Source: Leisingera caerulea DSM 24564
GTDB taxonomy: Bacteria; Pseudomonadota; Alphaproteobacteria; Rhodobacterales; Rhodobacteraceae
NCBI RefSeq assembly: GCF_000473325.1
Contig: NZ_KI421513.1
Coordinates: 3,047,217-3,111,216 of the forward strand
DNA: 64,000 bases
Reading direction: 5' to 3'
This document shows positions 44,119 to 54,305 of this stretch, one piece after another. Numbering within the stretch: position 1 is the first letter of the stretch; each line of letters starts with the position of its first letter. A model generated the notes under the pieces. It saw only the letters and a list, made by a program, of their open reading frames with translations, did not search any database and was not told where the DNA came from. A program made the translations under genes and the position numbers.

Positions 44119-44682
44119 ATGTCTGATGATTTTGAACTGGATACCGACGACCTGAAACGCCGCATGGACGGCGCGATGGCCAATCTGCGCACCGAATTTG
44201 CCTCGCTGCGCACCGGCCGGGCTTCGGCCTCGATGCTGGAGCCTGTGATGGTGGATGCCTATGGGTCGCCGACGCCGATTAACCAGGTCGGCACCGTGAA
44301 CGTGCCGGAGCCGCGGATGGTGACCATCAACGTCTGGGACAAGTCGCTGGTCGGCAAAGTAGAGAAGGCGATCCGCGAGTCCGGGCTGGGCATCAACCCG
44401 CAGCTTAACGGCACCATCATCATGCTGCCGATCCCGGAGCTGAACGAGGAGCGCCGCCGCGAACTGACCAAGGTCGCCGGCCAGTATGCCGAGCACGCCC
44501 GCGTGTCGATCCGTAACGTCCGCCGCGACGGCATGGATCAGATCAAGAAGGCCAAGGCCGACGGCATGTCGGAAGATGACCAGAAGTTCTGGGAAGCCGA
44601 GGTGCAGGAGCTGACCGACACCATGATCAAACACGTGGACGAGGCGCTTGAGACCAAGCAAGCCGAGATCATGCAGGTCTGA
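44119..44682 (+). CDS. frr: Ribosome recycling factor
   Basis: Releases ribosomes from mRNA after termination, together with EF-G; 187 residues, near the usual 185. The text begins [20 protein letters not shown] and includes [35 protein letters not shown], and ending [21 protein letters not shown], the two-domain RRF pattern. A GGGGAGAGAG site precedes ATG 44119. uppS follows after nine bases. Confidence 0.96.
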   Translation: MSDDFELDTDDLKRRMDGAMANLRTEFASLRTGRASASMLEPVMVDAYGSPTPINQVGTVNVPEPRMVTINVWDKSLVGKVEKAIRESGLGINPQLNGTIIMLPIPELNEERRRELTKVAGQYAEHARVSIRNVRRDGMDQIKKAKADGMSEDDQKFWEAEVQELTDTMIKHVDEALETKQAEIMQV

Positions 44683-44691
44683 CGGCGCATT

Positions 44692-45446
<755 letters not shown>

Positions 45447-45450
<4 letters not shown>

Positions 45451-46223
45451 GCGCTGCCAAGGGCCGCTGGGCCGACCTGCTGCCGCGGGTTCTGTCGGCT
45501 GTCGTGATGGTCGCGGTGGGCGGTTTTGCCGTCTGGGCCGGCGGGCTGGTCTTCGATACGATGATCGCGCTGTGCTGCGGCGGCATGATCTGGGAGCTGG
45601 TGCGGATGCTGGCGCCGCAGCGCGGCGGCCTTGCGCTGCAGCTGGGCGCGGTCTCTGCGATTGCGGTTCTGCTGGCGTCCCTCTTGCCGGTGATCTGGGT
45701 GGTGCCCTTGCTGGCTGCACCGGTTGCGGCCGGGTTCAGCCAGTTTGAGCGCAACCGCCATTATTTCTCCGGCTGCGCGATTTGGGTGCTGTTTGCGGGC
45801 TTCGGCTTCATCTGGCTGCGCGGCCAGATGGGGGTTGAGTGGATGCTGTGGCTGATCGGCATCGTGGTGGCCACCGATGTGGCGGGCTATTTCGCGGGCA
45901 AGGCCATTGGCGGGCCCAAATTCTGGCCGCGGGTCAGCCCCAAGAAAACCTGGAGCGGCACGGCGGCCGGCTGGCTGGCTGCTGCGGCCGTGGGCGGAGT
46001 GTTTGCCGCGCAAATGGGCCTGGGGTTCGGCGTAGTGGTGTTGTCGGTGCTGCTGTCGATGGCCAGCCAGGCCGGCGATGTTACGGAAAGCGCGCTGAAA
46101 CGGAAGATGGGCGTCAAGGATTCCAGCGCGCTGATTCCGGGCCACGGCGGCCTGTTCGACCGGTTCGACGGGATGCTGGGCGCCGCGGCCATGTTCCTGG
46201 CTGTGACCGCCATCTGGGGATAA
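45447..46223 (+). CDS. cdsA: Phosphatidate cytidylyltransferase
   Basis: Membrane enzyme making CDP-diacylglycerol, the precursor of phospholipids; 258 residues with about seven to eight hydrophobic spans. The C-terminal signature SQAGDVTESALKRKMGVKD, then SALIPGHGGLFDRFDGM, is the CdsA family motif with the metal-binding aspartates. The start ATG 45447 overlaps the uppS stop; the frame is open upstream within uppS. Confidence 0.95.
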
Positions 46224-46239
46224 CCAGTCAGGAAGAGCT

Positions 46240-47412
46240 ATGCGCAAAGTTTCGATTTTCGGCGCCACCGGGTCGATCGGGCAGAATACCATCGACCTGA
46301 TCCGGCGCGCGCCTGAAGCCTATGATGTGGTGGCCCTGACCGGCGGCGCCAATATCGCGCGGCTGGCGGAGGACGCCATCGCGCTGCGGGCGGACTTAGC
46401 TGTCACCGCCTATGACGACCGTTTGCCGGATCTGCGGGCGGCGCTGCAAGGCTCAGGCGTGGAAGCCGCGGCCGGGCAGGCGGCCCTGGTCGAGGCTGCG
46501 GCGCGCCCGGCGGACTGGATCATGTCGGCCATCGTCGGCGCGGCCGGTCTGGCACCGGGGCTGGAGGCGCTGAAACACGGCACCACGCTGGCACTGGCCA
46601 ACAAGGAGTCGCTGGTCTGCGCGGGCCGGCTGCTGCTGGAGACAGCCGAAAAGCACGGCGCCCGGCTGCTGCCGGTCGACAGCGAGCATTCGGCGGTGTT
46701 CCAGGGTCTTGCGGGTGAAGACATCGAAGCGGTCGAGCGGATCGTCATCACCGCCTCGGGCGGGGCCTTCCGCGACTGGCCGCTGGAGGATCTGCCCAAG
46801 GCAACTCTGGCGCAGGCGTCTTCGCATCCCAACTGGGACATGGGGCAGCGGATCACCATCGACAGCGCGTCGATGTTCAATAAGGCGCTGGAAGTCATTG
46901 AAACCCGGGAATACTTTGGCGTTCGCCCTGACCAGATCGAGGTGCTGGTGCATCCCGAATCCCTGGTTCATGCGCTGGTCGGATTCAACGACGGGGCGCT
47001 GATGGCGCATCTTGGAGCTGCCGACATGCGGCATGCCATCGGCTATGCGCTGCATTGGCCGGACCGGCAGCATCTGCCGGTGGAGCGGCTGGACCTGGCC
47101 CGCATCGGCCAGCTGAATTTCCGCGCCCCGGACCCCGCCCGCTATCCGGCGCTGCGGCTGGCCTATGAGGTGATGGAGCGCGGCGGCATGATGGGCGCGG
47201 CCTTCAACGCTGCCAAGGAGCAGGCGCTGGATGAGTTCATCGCAGGCCGCATCCGCTTTACCGATATGGCGGCAGTGACGGAGGCTGTGCTGGAGCGCTT
47301 TTCGGCGGAGAGCGGCCTCATCGATGCCGCAATGACACTTGATAACGTGACCCGGGTTGACCATCTCGCACGGCAAGAGGCCGCCGGGGCCGCAGAAAAA
47401 CGCATAGGGTAG
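46240..47412 (+). CDS. dxr: 1-deoxy-D-xylulose-5-phosphate reductoisomerase
   Basis: NADPH-dependent enzyme of the MEP route to isopentenyl diphosphate; 390 residues. The nucleotide-binding start is VSIFGATGSIGQNTIDLI, followed by LANKESLVCAG, the active-site segment PVDSEHSAVFQGL, ASGGAFRDW, the metal region THPNWDMGQRITIDSASMFNKALEVIE in variant form (SHPNWDMG), and HPESLVHALVGF. It lies between cdsA and rseP in the usual order and supplies isoprenoid units for uppS and miaA products. Confidence 0.96.
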   Translation: MRKVSIFGATGSIGQNTIDLIRRAPEAYDVVALTGGANIARLAEDAIALRADLAVTAYDDRLPDLRAALQGSGVEAAAGQAALVEAAARPADWIMSAIVGAAGLAPGLEALKHGTTLALANKESLVCAGRLLLETAEKHGARLLPVDSEHSAVFQGLAGEDIEAVERIVITASGGAFRDWPLEDLPKATLAQASSHPNWDMGQRITIDSASMFNKALEVIETREYFGVRPDQIEVLVHPESLVHALVGFNDGALMAHLGAADMRHAIGYALHWPDRQHLPVERLDLARIGQLNFRAPDPARYPALRLAYEVMERGGMMGAAFNAAKEQALDEFIAGRIRFTDMAAVTEAVLERFSAESGLIDAAMTLDNVTRVDHLARQEAAGAAEKRIG

Positions 47413-47416
47413 ATCT

Positions 47417-48766
47417 TTGGACATACTTGCTTTTGTCCCGCAGTTTGGCGGTTTCCTTTATACGATCGCCAGCTTTGTCATCGCGCTGTCGGTGATCGTG
47501 GCCGTGCATGAATACGGCCACTACATCGTCGGCCGCTGGTCGGGCATTCACGCACAAGTGTTCTCGATCGGATTCGGCCCGGTGCTGTGGAGCCGGGTGG
47601 ACAGGCACGGCACACGCTGGCAGATCGCGGCGCTGCCTTTTGGCGGCTATGTGAAGTTCCTGGGCGATGCGGATGCGGCCTCGGGCAAGGACGCACAGGC
47701 GATGCAGGCGGCCGCCGACGATCCGGAGCACCTGCGCCGGACAATGCATGGCGCGCCCCTTTGGGCCCGTTCGGCAACCGTTGCGGCCGGGCCTGTTTTC
47801 AACTTCGTCATGTCTGTAATCATCTTTGCCGCCGTGGCGATGTCGCAGGGGGTGATGCGCGATCCGCTGACCGTTGGGGACATGGCGCCGCTGCCCGGGG
47901 TCGAAAACGGGCTGCAGCAGGGCGATGAGCTGATCACAGCAGGCGGCCTGCCGGTGCCAAGCTATCTGGACACCGAGGCCTGGGAAGAGTTTCGCAAGGC
48001 ACTGCCGCAGCAGCAGCCGCTGGACTATCAGGTGCGCCGCGAGGGGTCTGAGCACAGCGTCAGCGGACCGTATCTGTACCCGCCCTATGTGCGCGGTGTG
48101 GTGCCGCGCAGCGCGGCCTCGGATGCCGGGCTGCAGCCCGAGGACCTGATCGTCGCGGTGGACGGCGCGCCGCTGGTGTCCTTTGACCAGCTGAAAGAGC
48201 ATGTCGAAGCCGCAGACGGCAAGGTGCTGGTGCTGGATGTGCTGCGCGGCGGCGAGAAGGTCGAGATGGCGCTGGCGCCGCGGCGCACGGATGAACCGCA
48301 GCCGGACGGCGGCTTTGCCACCCGCTGGCGGATCGGAATCATCGGCGGGCTGGCGTTTGAGCCGGCCACCGATAAGGCCGGCTTGGGCGAGTCGCTGGCA
48401 GCGGGCGCTTATCAGGTCTGGGCGGTGGTCGGCACCTCCCTGTCCGGGCTGAAGCATATGATCACCGGCGCCATCAGCACCTGCAACCTGTCCGGGCCGA
48501 TCGGGATCGCCGAAACCTCCGGCGCGATGGCAAGCCAGGGGGCGGAAAGCTTTATCCGCTTCATTGCGGTGCTGTCCACTGCGGTCGGGTTGCTGAACCT
48601 GTTCCCGGTGCCCGCGCTGGATGGCGGCCACCTGATGTTCTACGCCTATGAAGCCGTCGCCGGGCGTCCGCCCAGCGACCGGGCGGTGCGGGTGCTGATG
48701 TCGCTTGGCATTGCCATCGTGCTGTCGCTGATGGTGTTTGCGATTGGCAACGATCTGTTCTGCTGA
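47417..48766 (+). CDS. rseP: RseP-type site-2 intramembrane protease
   Basis: Zinc metalloprotease of the inner membrane, 449 residues, that cleaves membrane-spanning regulators (RseA in E. coli). HEYGH at 31-35 (H31, H35 zinc ligands, E32 base) lies in the first span; the third ligand is in ALDGGHLMFYAYE near 400. Two PDZ-like regions occupy about 150-310 (LPGVENGLQQGDELITAGG; AASDAGLQPEDLIVAVDG). The start is TTG 47417, four bases after dxr. No rseA-like gene is visible here, so the substrate is unknown. Confidence 0.94.
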   Translation: MDILAFVPQFGGFLYTIASFVIALSVIVAVHEYGHYIVGRWSGIHAQVFSIGFGPVLWSRVDRHGTRWQIAALPFGGYVKFLGDADAASGKDAQAMQAAADDPEHLRRTMHGAPLWARSATVAAGPVFNFVMSVIIFAAVAMSQGVMRDPLTVGDMAPLPGVENGLQQGDELITAGGLPVPSYLDTEAWEEFRKALPQQQPLDYQVRREGSEHSVSGPYLYPPYVRGVVPRSAASDAGLQPEDLIVAVDGAPLVSFDQLKEHVEAADGKVLVLDVLRGGEKVEMALAPRRTDEPQPDGGFATRWRIGIIGGLAFEPATDKAGLGESLAAGAYQVWAVVGTSLSGLKHMITGAISTCNLSGPIGIAETSGAMASQGAESFIRFIAVLSTAVGLLNLFPVPALDGGHLMFYAYEAVAGRPPSDRAVRVLMSLGIAIVLSLMVFAIGNDLFC

Positions 48767-48905
48767 CCTGGCAGGCAGCAGCGCCAAGGGGCGGCCACAG
48801 TGCCGCCCAACTGCCGCCACATTCCCCCGTTAACGTTTTATCAATCCGCGGCAGCCTCCCGATGCCGGCACCGCGGACGGGTGAACGGAAACTGGGGGAT
48901 GACCG

Positions 48906-49031
48906 ATGCAGACACTCTCGCAATCTTACCGCGGCCTTGGCCTTCTGATGCGGCTGAATTGGGACCGGGCGCTGACCGGATTTGCCATCCTTGGCGCACT
49001 GACCGCGGGCACCTGGCTCGCCACGCTGTGA
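48906..49031 (+). CDS. Small single-span membrane peptide (41 aa) before bamA
   Basis: MQTLSQSYRGLGLLMRLNWD begins a peptide with one hydrophobic segment (about 20-40, ALTGFAILGALTAGTWLATL). It lies in the 390 bp gap between rseP and bamA, behind a CTGGGGGATG stretch in which GGGGGA is a fair ribosome site. The composition is protein-like, and similarly short membrane ORFs occur elsewhere in this window (62810). The family is not recognised; it could also be a chance frame. Confidence 0.5.
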   Translation: MQTLSQSYRGLGLLMRLNWDRALTGFAILGALTAGTWLATL

Positions 49032-49040
49032 TTCCCGCAA

Positions 49041-49065
49041 CCGGCGCGCAAGCCCGCCGCGCCGG
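49041..49065 (+). terminator. Hairpin between the 41-aa ORF and bamA
   Basis: CCGGCGCG at 49041-49048 pairs with CGCGCCGG at 49058-49065; no T run. It lies ten bases after the small ORF and could reduce read-through into bamA. Confidence 0.45.
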
Positions 49066-49159
49066 ATGCTGCCAGAATGCGCTTTGATAGTTTTGACAAG
49101 CGCTTTCAAACCCGGTACGCACTTGCCAAAGCTGCTAATATAATCGGGTTGTAAAAAAG

Positions 49160-51562
49160 ATGGTTTGGGGGAAAGTCGCAGGCAAGTCCTGTGGTGAGCG
49201 TAAGTCGGGCATCAATATCTTGTACCGGAAAGTTTCTGCCATTTCTCTGGCAGTTGCGCTGGGTTACGCGTTGTCGCCGCTGCCGGCAGAGGCTCAAAGC
49301 TACCGCTTCACGTCGGTCCAGGTGGAGGGCAATCAGCGGATTCAGACATCCACCGTTGTCGCCTATACCGGCATCGAGCGCGGCCAGACGGTCAGCGCTG
49401 GCGAGCTGAACGACGCCTATCAGCGTATTCTTGACAGTGGCGTATTTGAAACAGTCGAAATCGTGCCGCGCGGCAGCACCCTGGTGATCAAGGTCACCGA
49501 GTTCCCGACCATCAACCAGATCAGTTTCGAAGGCAACCGCCGCCTCAAGGACGACGCGCTGAGCGACATTGTCGAGTCGGCGCCGCGCCGGGTGTTCAGC
49601 CCGTCGCAGGCCGAACGCGACGCGGCGCTGATTGCCGAGGCTTACAGCGTTCAGGGCCGTCTGGCCTCCCGCGTGACCCCGCGCATCATCCGCCGCAGCA
49701 ACAACCGCGTCGATCTGGTGTTTGAGATTTCCGAGGGCGACACCATTGAGGTGGAGCGCGTGTCGTTCACCGGCAACCGGGTCTATTCCGACCGCCGTCT
49801 GCGGCGGGTTCTGGAAACCAAGCAGGCCGGTCTGCTGCGCACCTTCATCCGCTCCGACACCCTGATCGAAGACCGCCTGGAATTCGACAAGCAGGTGCTG
49901 CGCGATTTCTACCTGTCGCGCGGCTATGTGGATTTCCGCGTCAACAGCGCCAACGCTGAAGTCACGCAGGAGCGTGACGCGGTATTCTTGGTGGTGGATG
50001 TGACTGAGGGCCAGCAGTTCCGCTTCGGCAACATCACAGTGACCAGCGAAATGCCGGAAGCCGATGCCGACCTGTTCAGCTCCACCCTGAAAATCCGGTC
50101 CGGTGTTGTTTATTCCCCGGCCTTGGTCGAAAATGCGATCGACCGGATGGAAGGGCTGGCCGTCCGCAACGAGATCGACTTTCTGCGGGTCGAGCCGCGC
50201 GTCACCCGCAACGACCGGGACCTGACGCTTGATATCGAATTCGTGCTGACACGCGGGCCGCGGGTGTTTGTCGAGCGGATCGACATTGAGGGCAACACAA
50301 CCACGCTGGACCGGGTGATCCGCCAGCAGTTCCGCTCCGTCGAAGGCGACCCGTTCAACCCGCGCTCGATCCGCAACAGCGCCGAGCGGATCCGGGCTCT
50401 GGGATTCTTTGCCACGGCCGATGTGGAGACCCGTGAGGGCAGTTCTTCGGATCAGGTCATTGTCGACGTGGACGTCGAGGAGCAGCCGACCGGTTCGCTG
50501 AACCTCGGCGGTGCCTACTCAATCACGGATGGCTTTGGTGTCAGCGTCGGTCTTAGCGAAAACAACTTCCTGGGCCGAGGCCAGCGGCTGTCGTTCAACA
50601 TTGCCACCGCGACGGAATCCGATTCCTATGTTCTGGGTTTCACCGAACCGTTCCTGCTGGGGCGGGAGCTGAAGTTCGATCTGGACCTTGGTCTGAATGA
50701 AACCGACTCCAGCTTCTCGGAGTATAAAACCAAACGCGTCTTCTTCCGCCCGGCGCTGACCTTCAACACGGGCGAGGATTCGTCGCTGCAGGTGCGCTAC
50801 ACCTGGGATGCGGACGAGATGCAGTTTGACGATGATGACACCAACCAGAATCTGGCGGGTCCGGTCATCCAAAGCGAAATCGCGCAGGGTGAACGGACTG
50901 CCAGTGCTGCCGGGGTCACCTACCGCTATGACAGCCGCTTGACCGGCCTCGACCCGAATGCCGGCTTCCTGGTCGAAATTGGCGCCGATTACGCCGGGCT
51001 TGGCGGCGATTCCGAATACATCAAGGCAACTACCAAGCTTGTTGCGCAGCGCCGCATCTGGAATGAGGAGGTCACCCTTCGCGCGACCCTGGAAGCAGGC
51101 GCGTTTCAATGGGAAGGCAGCGGTAACAGCCGCACAATCGACCGCTTCGTTCTGACCCCCTCTGTCATCCGGGGCTTTGAACCTGGCGGTATCGGTCCGC
51201 GGGATCAGACTGACGGCAACCCGAATGGCGGAAATTATAATGATTTCCTCGGCGGTAACTACTATGCGGTTGCGCGTTTCGATGCGGAGTTCCCGCTGGG
51301 CCTGCCGGAAGAACTGGGGCTGCGCGGCGCTTTGTTCTATGATGTCGGCGGCCTCTGGGGGCTGCAGAATGTCAACACCGCAGGCTTTAACTCCGGCAAC
51401 GGGATCGTGGGGCGTGACAGGTCTTTCCGTCACGTTGTCGGTTTCTCGCTCTTGTGGACCACCGGCTTTGGCCCGCTGCGGTTCAATTTCTCCAAAGCTC
51501 TCAAGAAAGAGGACTTCGACGAGGAGCAACCCTTCGACCTGACTCTGCAGGCGAGGTTCTGA
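49160..51562 (+). CDS. bamA: Outer membrane protein assembly factor BamA
   Basis: Inserts beta-barrel proteins into the outer membrane; 800 residues. After a signal peptide (ending LSPLPAEAQS) there are five POTRA repeats (about 50-440, beginning YRFTSVQVEGNQRIQTSTV and including ISFEGNRRLKDD, VSFTGNRVYSDRR and IDIEGNTTTLDRV) and a 16-strand barrel (about 450-800) ending in the aromatic residue F (LTLQARF), needed for Bam recognition. Start ATG 49160 lies in an AT-rich zone; TATAAT at 49139-49144 is too close to be its own promoter. It is followed after four bases by the Skp-like gene. Confidence 0.96.
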   Translation: MVWGKVAGKSCGERKSGINILYRKVSAISLAVALGYALSPLPAEAQSYRFTSVQVEGNQRIQTSTVVAYTGIERGQTVSAGELNDAYQRILDSGVFETVEIVPRGSTLVIKVTEFPTINQISFEGNRRLKDDALSDIVESAPRRVFSPSQAERDAALIAEAYSVQGRLASRVTPRIIRRSNNRVDLVFEISEGDTIEVERVSFTGNRVYSDRRLRRVLETKQAGLLRTFIRSDTLIEDRLEFDKQVLRDFYLSRGYVDFRVNSANAEVTQERDAVFLVVDVTEGQQFRFGNITVTSEMPEADADLFSSTLKIRSGVVYSPALVENAIDRMEGLAVRNEIDFLRVEPRVTRNDRDLTLDIEFVLTRGPRVFVERIDIEGNTTTLDRVIRQQFRSVEGDPFNPRSIRNSAERIRALGFFATADVETREGSSSDQVIVDVDVEEQPTGSLNLGGAYSITDGFGVSVGLSENNFLGRGQRLSFNIATATESDSYVLGFTEPFLLGRELKFDLDLGLNETDSSFSEYKTKRVFFRPALTFNTGEDSSLQVRYTWDADEMQFDDDDTNQNLAGPVIQSEIAQGERTASAAGVTYRYDSRLTGLDPNAGFLVEIGADYAGLGGDSEYIKATTKLVAQRRIWNEEVTLRATLEAGAFQWEGSGNSRTIDRFVLTPSVIRGFEPGGIGPRDQTDGNPNGGNYNDFLGGNYYAVARFDAEFPLGLPEELGLRGALFYDVGGLWGLQNVNTAGFNSGNGIVGRDRSFRHVVGFSLLWTTGFGPLRFNFSKALKKEDFDEEQPFDLTLQARF

Positions 51563-51566
51563 TCTG

Positions 51567-52181
51567 GTGCGGCAGCAGTCTCCCGGCCGTTGGGCGGCGC
51601 GCGGTCTTGCCGTGGCGCTGGCCTGTTTCGGGGCTGCTCCCGCCTTTGCGCAGGACACGGCGCAGCCTGCGCCGGGTCCCGGGCGCGGTTATCAGCTGGG
51701 GCTGCCGCAAAGCGGCATCCTCACCATCCAGCCGGAGCGGCTGTTCTCCGAAAGCGCTTTTGGCAAGCGGGTCGAGCGGGAGATGGAAGCAGAAGGCGCT
51801 GTGCTGACTGCGGAAAACCGCCGCATCGAGGCCGAACTGCGGCGCGAGGAGCTGGAGCTGACCGAACGCCGCAGCGAGATGGAGCCGCAGGCGTTCCGGG
51901 CGCTGGCAGATGCCTTTGACCAGAAAGTGCAGGACACCCGCCGCCGCCAGGAGCAGAAACTGCGCGAAATCAATCAGATGGGCGAAGAGGCCCGGCGCGA
52001 ATTCATCAGCGCCTCGCTGCCGGTGCTGCAGCAGATCCTGCGCGAAACCGGGGCAGGCGCAATCCTCGACCACGCCTCGGTGTTTCTGAGCGCGGATGCA
52101 GCCGACATCACCAGCCTGGCGATTGCCCGGATCGACGCGGTGCTGGGCGACGGCGCGGCGCAAGAGGATGGCGATCGCTGA
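51567..52181 (+). CDS. OmpH/Skp-family periplasmic chaperone
   Basis: Carries outer membrane proteins across the periplasm. A 204-residue protein with a GTG start, signal peptide (LAVALACFGAAPAFAQ) and a long coiled-coil body (about 70-170, RVEREMEAEGAVLTAENRRIEAELRREELELTERRSEMEPQAFRALADAFDQKVQDTRRRQEQKLREINQM in outline). ILTIQPERLFSESAFGKR is the family's N-terminal strand. It is coupled to bamA by four bases. Confidence 0.88.
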   Translation: MRQQSPGRWAARGLAVALACFGAAPAFAQDTAQPAPGPGRGYQLGLPQSGILTIQPERLFSESAFGKRVEREMEAEGAVLTAENRRIEAELRREELELTERRSEMEPQAFRALADAFDQKVQDTRRRQEQKLREINQMGEEARREFISASLPVLQQILRETGAGAILDHASVFLSADAADITSLAIARIDAVLGDGAAQEDGDR

Positions 52182-52256
52182 GCCGGCGAACTTGCCCAAA
52201 CGCTGCCTCCTTGCTAGGGACGGCGCAGCACATTTGACGAATATGGGAAACCAAGC

Positions 52257-52724
52257 ATGACCACCGAGCTGCAAAGCGCTGACATTCAACTGATCCAGCG
52301 GATCCTGCCGCACCGCTACCCGTTCCTGCTGGTCGACAAGGTGGTCGATATCGACAGCTACAAGTCGGCACGCGGCATCAAGAATGTCACCATGAACGAG
52401 CCGCACTTCCAGGGCCACTTCCCGGGCACGCCGATCATGCCCGGCGTCACCATCGTCGAGGCGATGGCGCAGACCGCGGGCGTGATGCTGGGGGTTGGCA
52501 TGGATATGGTCGACACCAACCTGCTGATCTACTTCATGAACATCGACAAGTGCAAATTCCGCCGCAAGGTGGTGCCGGGCGACGTGCTGGAAATGCATGT
52601 GGAAACCCTGCGCGGCAAGCCGGGCGGCAAGATCTTCAAGTTCTCCGGCCGCGCCACCGTCGATGGCGATGTGGCGGCCGAGGCGGAATTCTCGGCTATG
52701 GTCGACGTGCAGAAGGACGGATGA
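52257..52724 (+). CDS. fabZ: 3-hydroxyacyl-ACP dehydratase FabZ
   Basis: Dehydrates beta-hydroxyacyl-ACP in fatty acid synthesis; 155 residues with a hotdog fold. The catalytic His lies in [22 protein letters not shown] and the Glu in the same segment; it begins [18 protein letters not shown]. An N-terminal leader of about 10 residues is present. fabZ is followed by lpxA with a four-base overlap (ATGA), as in other alphaproteobacteria. Confidence 0.96.
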   Translation: MTTELQSADIQLIQRILPHRYPFLLVDKVVDIDSYKSARGIKNVTMNEPHFQGHFPGTPIMPGVTIVEAMAQTAGVMLGVGMDMVDTNLLIYFMNIDKCKFRRKVVPGDVLEMHVETLRGKPGGKIFKFSGRATVDGDVAAEAEFSAMVDVQKDG

Positions 52725-53512
52725 ACATGAGCCGGATTCACCCCAGTGCCGTGATCGAAGAGGGCGCCAAACTTGGAAAGGACTGCGAAATCGGCCCGTT
52801 CTGCGTGGTTGGCCCTGAGGTTGTGCTGGGGGACCGGGTTGTTCTGAAATCCCATGTTGTCGTCACCGGAGACACTGAGATCGGGGACGAGACCGTCGTC
52901 TTTCCCTTTGCCGTGCTGGGCGAGATCCCGCAGGATCTCAAGTTCAAGGGCGAGAAGTGCCGGACCGTCATCGGCAAGCGCAACCGCTTCCGCGAACATG
53001 TGACGGTGAATGCCGGCACCGAGGGCGGCGGCGGCGTGACGTGTATCGGCGACGACGGCCTGTTCATGGCGGGCTGCCACATTGCCCATGACGCCCAGAT
53101 CGGTGACCGGGTGATCGTTGTGAACTCCGCTGCGGTGGCGGGCCACTGCGTGCTGGAGGATGATGTGATCATCGGCGGTTTGTCCGGCATCCATCAGTGG
53201 GTGCGGATCGGCAAGGGCGCGATCATCGGCGCCGTCACCATGGTGACCAACGATGTGATCCCCTATGGCTTGGTACAGGCACAGCGCGGCGAGCTGGACG
53301 GGCTGAACCTGGTTGGCCTCAAGCGCCGCGGCGTGGCGCGTAGCGACATCACCGCCTTGCGCGCGGCCTTCCAGATGCTGGCGCAGGGGGAGGGCACCTT
53401 TCAGGAACGCGCCAAGCGATTGGGAGATGAGACCGAAAGCCAGTATGTTCAGGAGATCGTCGCCTTCATCACCGGCGAAAGCGATCGCTCCTTTCTGACA
53501 CCGGGAGGCTGA
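52721..53512 (+). CDS. lpxA: UDP-N-acetylglucosamine acyltransferase LpxA
   Basis: First enzyme of lipid A synthesis, 263 residues, a left-handed beta-helix trimer. Hexapeptide repeats run from about 10 to 190 ([35 protein letters not shown]), with the catalytic-region histidine in [14 protein letters not shown] and the C-terminal helical part [22 protein letters not shown] 52721 overlaps fabZ; ATG 52727 is also possible. The next gene, lpxI, starts five bases after its stop. Confidence 0.96.
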   Translation: MNMSRIHPSAVIEEGAKLGKDCEIGPFCVVGPEVVLGDRVVLKSHVVVTGDTEIGDETVVFPFAVLGEIPQDLKFKGEKCRTVIGKRNRFREHVTVNAGTEGGGGVTCIGDDGLFMAGCHIAHDAQIGDRVIVVNSAAVAGHCVLEDDVIIGGLSGIHQWVRIGKGAIIGAVTMVTNDVIPYGLVQAQRGELDGLNLVGLKRRGVARSDITALRAAFQMLAQGEGTFQERAKRLGDETESQYVQEIVAFITGESDRSFLTPGG

Positions 53513-53516
53513 AGCC

Positions 53517-54305
53517 ATGCTGGCTTTGATTGCAGGCACCGGCGGCTTGCCGGCGGAAGTGGCAGCGCGGGCTCCGGGCCGTCCGCTGATCTGTGCGATG
53601 GCGGGGTCGGAACCGGATTCGGTGGATCCCGAAATCACCTTCCGGTTTGAGCAGCTGGGCTCTTTTCTCGAACGGCTGGAGGCAGCGGAGGTCACCGAGA
53701 TCTGCATGGCAGGCGCGGTGCAGCGGCCGAATATCGACCCTTCGGCCATCGATGCGGCGACCCTGCCCCTGGTGCCGGTGCTGCAAGGCGCGCTGGCTGC
53801 GGGCGATGACGGCGCCTTGCGGGCGATCATCGGCATTTTTGAGCAGGCAGGATTTGCCGTGCGGGCCGCGCATGAGGTTGCGCCGGATCTGCTGATGGCG
53901 GCTGGCGTGCCGACCAAGGTGCAGCCGGGCGAGCTGGACAAGGCGGATGCGGAGCGCGGCGCGCAGATCGTGGCCGCAATGTCAGCCGCCGACATCGGCC
54001 AGTCCTGCGCCGTGCGCAAGCGGCAGGCGATTGCGGTGGAGAACGTCTTTGGCACCGACTGGATGCTGGCCGCACTGGCGCAGCGTCCGGACGGGCAGGG
54101 CGGCTTGCTGTTCAAGGCGCCCAAGCCCGCGCAGGACCGCCGCGCCGATCTGCCCACGATCGGCGTCGAAACGGTTGAGGCTGCGGCCAAGGCCGGCCTC
54201 TCCGGCATCGTGCTGGAGGCGGGCGGCGTGATCGTTTTGGATCAGGATGCGGTGATTGCGGCCTGCGACCGGCTGGGCCTGTACCTGTGGCTGCGTGAAG
54301 CATGA
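53517..54305 (+). CDS. lpxI: UDP-2,3-diacylglucosamine pyrophosphatase LpxI
   Basis: Removes UMP from UDP-2,3-diacylglucosamine; the alphaproteobacterial replacement for LpxH. The 262-residue protein belongs to the former DUF1009 family and contains LALIAGTGGLPAEVA at the start, IGQSCAVRKRQAIAVENVFGTD, and ending VIAACDRLGLYLW. Its last bases overlap the lpxB start by four. Confidence 0.92.
   Translation: MLALIAGTGGLPAEVAARAPGRPLICAMAGSEPDSVDPEITFRFEQLGSFLERLEAAEVTEICMAGAVQRPNIDPSAIDAATLPLVPVLQGALAAGDDGALRAIIGIFEQAGFAVRAAHEVAPDLLMAAGVPTKVQPGELDKADAERGAQIVAAMSAADIGQSCAVRKRQAIAVENVFGTDWMLAALAQRPDGQGGLLFKAPKPAQDRRADLPTIGVETVEAAAKAGLSGIVLEAGGVIVLDQDAVIAACDRLGLYLWLREA

Noticed and set aside
49093..49144. 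TTGACA and TATAAT words ahead of bamA
   Set aside because: They are 40 bp apart and do not form one promoter; no good partner for either is present.
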